Source of the DNA: Bradyrhizobium sp. SK17
GTDB lineage: Bacteria > Pseudomonadota > Alphaproteobacteria > Rhizobiales > Xanthobacteraceae
Direction: 5' to 3'
Assembly: GCF_002831585.1 (NCBI RefSeq)
Contig: NZ_CP025113.1
Location: 4,355,001-4,419,000 of the forward strand
DNA length: 64,000 nucleotides
This document shows, piece by piece, positions 60,975-64,000 of this stretch. The notes under the pieces are model-generated. The model was not told the DNA's origin. It did no database searches and saw nothing but the letters and a program-made list of their open reading frames with translations. Position numbers and translations under genes: made by a program. Every line of letters starts with the position of its first letter. Within the stretch, counting starts at the first letter, position 1.

Positions 60975-62180
60975 ATGCCGCACTACCGCTACCGGGCATT
61001 GACCAAGGCCGGCGAGATCATTCTCGGCGACGTCGAGGCGCCCTCCCGCGAGGAGGTGTTGCGGCGGATCGAATATCTCGGCCATCTGCCGGTCGAGGCG
61101 GAGGTCGCGGGCCGCAACGTGCTTCGCGCCGGCATTTCCAGTGGAAGCCTGCCCAAGCAGCGCGAGCTGACTACCTTTCTTCGACTGCTCGCTTTGCTGC
61201 TCCGCTCGGGGTTGACGCTCGAGGCCGCGTTGCAGACCCTGGAGGAAGACACCAACAAGGCGGTGGCTCGCTTTGCCGGCGGGTTGCGCTCGGCAGTCTC
61301 GGGCGGCGACGGCTTTGCCGAGGCGCTGGAGCGCTATAACCAGGTCATTGAGCCGATCTATATCGCGATGGTGCGTGCCGGCGAAGCCTCCGGCAAGCTC
61401 GAAGTGGTGTTGCGGGCGATCGTCCAGGACCGGACGCGGCGCGAGCAGCTGTCGCAACGGATATCGGGAGCGATCCGCTATCCGTTGTTCCTCGTCGGAT
61501 CGGCGCTGGTGATCCTGTTCTTCTTCCTGCTCTACGTGGTTCCACAGTTCGAGTCGGTGTTCTCGGAATTGCGCGGCCGGCTCAATTCGGGCGCCGCCTT
61601 TGCGCTCACGATGTCGACCTGGCTGCGCGCCAACCTCAATACTTTTCTTGGCTCCTGCACCGCGGCGCTGCTGCTCGGCTGGTTCATCTTGCGCCAGCCG
61701 GCGGCACGGGCGCGGGTGATGGAGGTGCTGGTGACCATTCCCGGCGTGTCCGGGCCGATGCACGACCGTCGCACCGCGCGCTTCATCGGTACGCTGGGGC
61801 TTCTGGTCGAGAACGGCGTCGCGCTCCCTACCGCGCTCAAGATCCTGCGCGATATCATCACCGAGCCCCGTTACGCGGCCGCGGTCGAGCGGGTGCATGA
61901 GCAGGTGCGCAACGGCCGCCGCTTCATCGAGGCACTCGCCGAGAGCGACCTGGTGCCGCCGCTCGCGGTGCGCATGCTCCGGGTCGGTGACGAAACCGGT
62001 GACCTGTCGGCGATCGCACAGCACGCCGCGGAGCTCTACGAGCAGCGGCTTGCGATCGGGCTTGACCGGTTGATGGGCGCGATCGGACCCATCACCATCA
62101 TCGCGGTCAGTATCGGCATCGGGACGCTGGTGGTGTCGATCATGAGCGCGCTGCTCAGCATCACCGAACTCGCGATGTAG
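60975..62180 (+). CDS. gspF: Type II secretion inner-membrane platform protein GspF
   Basis: This 401-residue protein has two T2SSF repeats and three membrane segments (ALVILFFFLLYVVPQFESVF near 170-190, one near 220, one at the end IIAVSIGIGTLVVSIMSAL). FLRLLALLLRSGLTLEAALQTLEE and MVRAGEASGKLEVVL, then MLRVGDETGDLSAIAQHAAELYE, are typical of GspF. It anchors GspE to the inner membrane. Start ATG 60975 with AGGTGG just upstream. Confidence 0.95.
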   Translation: MPHYRYRALTKAGEIILGDVEAPSREEVLRRIEYLGHLPVEAEVAGRNVLRAGISSGSLPKQRELTTFLRLLALLLRSGLTLEAALQTLEEDTNKAVARFAGGLRSAVSGGDGFAEALERYNQVIEPIYIAMVRAGEASGKLEVVLRAIVQDRTRREQLSQRISGAIRYPLFLVGSALVILFFFLLYVVPQFESVFSELRGRLNSGAAFALTMSTWLRANLNTFLGSCTAALLLGWFILRQPAARARVMEVLVTIPGVSGPMHDRRTARFIGTLGLLVENGVALPTALKILRDIITEPRYAAAVERVHEQVRNGRRFIEALAESDLVPPLAVRMLRVGDETGDLSAIAQHAAELYEQRLAIGLDRLMGAIGPITIIAVSIGIGTLVVSIMSALLSITELAM

Positions 62181-62189
62181 GAACAGCTG

Positions 62190-62639
62190 ATGGCGCCAAC
62201 GCGAACCGCGGGTTCATGTGCCGGCTTCACCCTGATCGAGATGATGGCGGTGATGCTGATCATTGCGATGTTGGCTTCGCTGGTGGTGGCCATGGTCCCC
62301 GGCACCGGGCGTGGCAAGTTGAAGGCATTGACGCTGCAAACGGCGGCCTTGCTGCGCCGCGAGCGGCTTGCCGCCGTTCTCACCGGACAAAGCCGCCGGG
62401 TGTCGCTCGATGGGAATACGCGAACGATCGTGGGGCCGAGCGGGGCTGTCGCGATTCCGCGCGATGTCGTGGTCGATGTGGTCGGCGTCGACGAGCTCTG
62501 GTCGGGACGACGGGCGGTGGTCCGGTTCGAGCCCGATGGCGCATCGACTGGCGCGATCCTGAAGTTCTCGTGGGAGAATGTACGCTATGAGGTCGACGTC
62601 AACTGGTACAACGGCCGTGTTGCGGTCGATCTGCCCTGA
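62190..62639 (+). CDS. gspH: Type II secretion minor pseudopilin GspH
   Basis: This 149-residue prepilin has the type IV prepilin cleavage site and hydrophobic helix CAG-FTLIEMMAVMLIIAMLASLVV. The beta-rich C-terminal part (VSLDGNTRTIVGPSGAVAIP, RAVVRFEPDGAS) fits GspH rather than the major pseudopilin GspG. It lies ten bases after gspF, where gspG usually stands, and overlaps gspI. Confidence 0.85.
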   Translation: MAPTRTAGSCAGFTLIEMMAVMLIIAMLASLVVAMVPGTGRGKLKALTLQTAALLRRERLAAVLTGQSRRVSLDGNTRTIVGPSGAVAIPRDVVVDVVGVDELWSGRRAVVRFEPDGASTGAILKFSWENVRYEVDVNWYNGRVAVDLP

Positions 62640-63078
62640 CTCGCGCAAGACGCGCGCCGGGTTTACGCTGATCGAGGCGCTGGTGGCGCTGGCGCTGCTG
62701 CTGGCCTTCGTGTCTGTGGTCGGGCCGCATCTGTTTTACGCGCGCCGCATTGCCGACAAGATCGATGACCGGATCGCCGCGCAGATGTTGTTGCGCACGA
62801 TCCTCGATGCGCCGTTCGATCGTTCGGGTCTCGCCAACGGACCGCGCGAGGGCGAGACGGGTGGGCTGCGGTGGTCGATCGCAGCCGAGCCGATGTTTGT
62901 CGATGCCATGGTCCCGCAGCGCGAGGAAGCCACACCCGTCCCGGCAGACAAGAACAGGCAGCCTGCCACCAAGCGTCCAAATTGGATCGCATTCCATCTC
63001 GTTGCGACCGTGTCGTGGGCTCCCGGGCAAATGGTAAGCGCCGACAGCCTGCGGCTCGGTTTGGGAGCTGACGAATGA
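62587..63078 (+). CDS. gspI: Type II secretion minor pseudopilin GspI
   Basis: This ~163-residue prepilin has the cleavage and helix motif RAG-FTLIEALVALALLLAFVSVV and the position of gspI. ATG 62587 lies ten bases after GGGAG and overlaps the end of gspH by 53 bases; ATG 62578 or a GTG at 62617 are alternatives. The leader before the cleavage site is long (about 26 residues) for a pseudopilin. Confidence 0.82.
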   Translation: MRSTSTGTTAVLRSICPDSRKTRAGFTLIEALVALALLLAFVSVVGPHLFYARRIADKIDDRIAAQMLLRTILDAPFDRSGLANGPREGETGGLRWSIAAEPMFVDAMVPQREEATPVPADKNRQPATKRPNWIAFHLVATVSWAPGQMVSADSLRLGLGADE

Positions 63079-63809
63079 TGGTGGCCATTCAGTCCGGCGT
63101 CCGCACGACACACGGCTTTACCCTGATCGAAATGCTCGCCGCGCTGGCTATCGGGTCGGCTGTGATTGCCGCGACCGCGATGCTGATCAACAACGTTGCA
63201 CTCAATTTCGACCGCAGAACCGGGTTGGTGGGGAAAGCCGATCAACTGCTGCTCGCTGTCGACCGCATTGCGGCAGACCTTGGGTCGGCCCGTCAGGTGC
63301 GTCAGTCCGGCACCGGCGCCGATACGACTGTCGCCTTCAATGGCGACGCTGCCCAGGTGAGGTTCATCACCGGCAGCGGAAACCAGGGCGAAGAAGTGGT
63401 CAGCTTGCAGGTCGAGGAGACCGACGGGGTCAGCCATCTGGTCCGGCGCCGCGCGCGGTCGTTGGGGGAGCGCACCGCATTCGCGAGCGTCACGCTCGGC
63501 GATCCCGTCCAGTTGATCGAAGGGCAGGTCGACATGAGTTTTACGTTCGGAAGCCTTGATGCGGATGGAACGCTGTCCTGGAACGAGACCTGGAGCGGGC
63601 GACCAATCCTGCCGCGATTGGTGCGGCTCAACATCCGTGACCGCGCGAGTGGAGCAGATCTGCTACGCGGCGTTCAGTTCGTGCTGCGCGCCGACGCGCC
63701 GATCGGCTGTGCCCAGGGCGAGGCCGGCGCTGAATGTGTGTCCGGCAAGCCGGCGGCGCCGAAACAGACCGAGCCGGCGAAGGATGCGCCGGCGGGAGGG
63801 CGTGGATGA
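63075..63809 (+). CDS. gspJ: Type II secretion minor pseudopilin GspJ
   Basis: This 244-residue prepilin has THG-FTLIEMLAALAIGSAVIAATAMLI and the larger size and beta-rich body of GspJ (LVGKADQLLLAVDRIAADLGSARQV, LPRLVRLNIRD). ATG 63075 overlaps the gspI stop; the stop overlaps the gspK start. GspH, I, J and K form the tip of the pseudopilus. Confidence 0.85.
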   Translation: MMVAIQSGVRTTHGFTLIEMLAALAIGSAVIAATAMLINNVALNFDRRTGLVGKADQLLLAVDRIAADLGSARQVRQSGTGADTTVAFNGDAAQVRFITGSGNQGEEVVSLQVEETDGVSHLVRRRARSLGERTAFASVTLGDPVQLIEGQVDMSFTFGSLDADGTLSWNETWSGRPILPRLVRLNIRDRASGADLLRGVQFVLRADAPIGCAQGEAGAECVSGKPAAPKQTEPAKDAPAGGRG

Positions 63810-64000
63810 GCAGTCGGCGCTCGCAACGCGGCATGGTATTGCTCGTCGTGCTATGGGCGATAGCGCTATGTTCCGCGCTCGTCATGGCGACATCCACGAC
63901 CTTTCGCAGCCTGGCTGGGATTGTCCGGATTGATCGGGATCGGGTGCAGGGCGGTGCGCTGCTGACGGCGGGGCTCGAAGGGGCTGCCGGTATCGTCGCG
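63806..64000 (+). CDS. gspK: Type II secretion minor pseudopilin GspK, 5' part only
   Basis: The first 65 codons are visible; the gene runs off the window. The protein begins MSSRRSQRG-MVLLVVLWAIALCSALVMATS, a prepilin-like hydrophobic helix of the GspK kind (G-MVLLVVLW). ATG overlaps the gspJ stop (ATGA). GspK caps the pseudopilus tip. Confidence 0.85.
   Translation, partial: MSSRRSQRGMVLLVVLWAIALCSALVMATSTTFRSLAGIVRIDRDRVQGGALLTAGLEGAAGIVA

Overview
The window looks like a chromosomal segment of a high-GC alphaproteobacterium of the Bradyrhizobium/Rhodopseudomonas group. The evidence is the codon use, a perfect alphaproteobacterial SOS box (GTTC-N7-GTTC) in front of dinB, and intergenic palindromic repeats of a kind I associate with Bradyrhizobium. 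I found no tRNA, rRNA, CRISPR array, transposase or phage gene. Protein-level calls rest on motif reading, not on database searches.

Layout. 1-3.5 kb: the 3' end of a giant filamentous-haemagglutinin-type exoprotein. 3.6-27.6 kb: a catabolic and uptake island in several transcription units. These are a NylB-like serine hydrolase plus a frameshifted peptide-type binding protein; a LuxR-type regulator; a gamma-glutamyltransferase-like enzyme; a long operon (YtcJ-type amidohydrolase, CobW-type GTPase, complete branched-chain-amino-acid-type ABC transporter, copper amine oxidase, small secreted protein); and a divergent pair of operons (Tm-1-like protein, HAD hydrolase and omega-aminotransferase to the left; aldehyde dehydrogenase, second aminotransferase and two SDR dehydrogenases to the right, one SDR frameshifted). 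Together they suggest import and breakdown of an amide- or amine-containing compound: hydrolysis, oxidation or transamination of the amine, then oxidation of the aldehyde. All promoter regions of this island carry variants of one 18-bp dyad, ATCCACC-N4-GGTGGAT, so they may form one regulon.

27.6-29.8 kb: small conserved genes and SOS-controlled dinB. 29.8-64 kb: a cell-surface and secretion region. It holds type II secretion genes in two blocks: secretin gspD with a secreted alkaline-phosphatase-superfamily protein, a ClpP-like periplasmic protein and a GspC/GspN-like protein at 30-36 kb; and an ECF sigma factor followed by gspE-F-H-I-J-K at 58.5-64 kb. Between the blocks lie a 3,991-residue haemagglutinin-like exoprotein (36.3-48.3 kb), two secreted PstS-like proteins that end in the same short tail (48.8-53.1 kb), and two TPR glycosyltransferases, one of GT41/SPINDLY type (53.5-58.3 kb).

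My reading is that the right half is a dedicated surface-protein export and modification locus: a T2SS with its own sigma factor, candidate cargo and candidate cytoplasmic glycosyltransferases. The major pseudopilin GspG and any TpsB (FhaC) partner are not in the window. Two conserved genes carry single-base deletions, which may be real mutations or sequencing errors.
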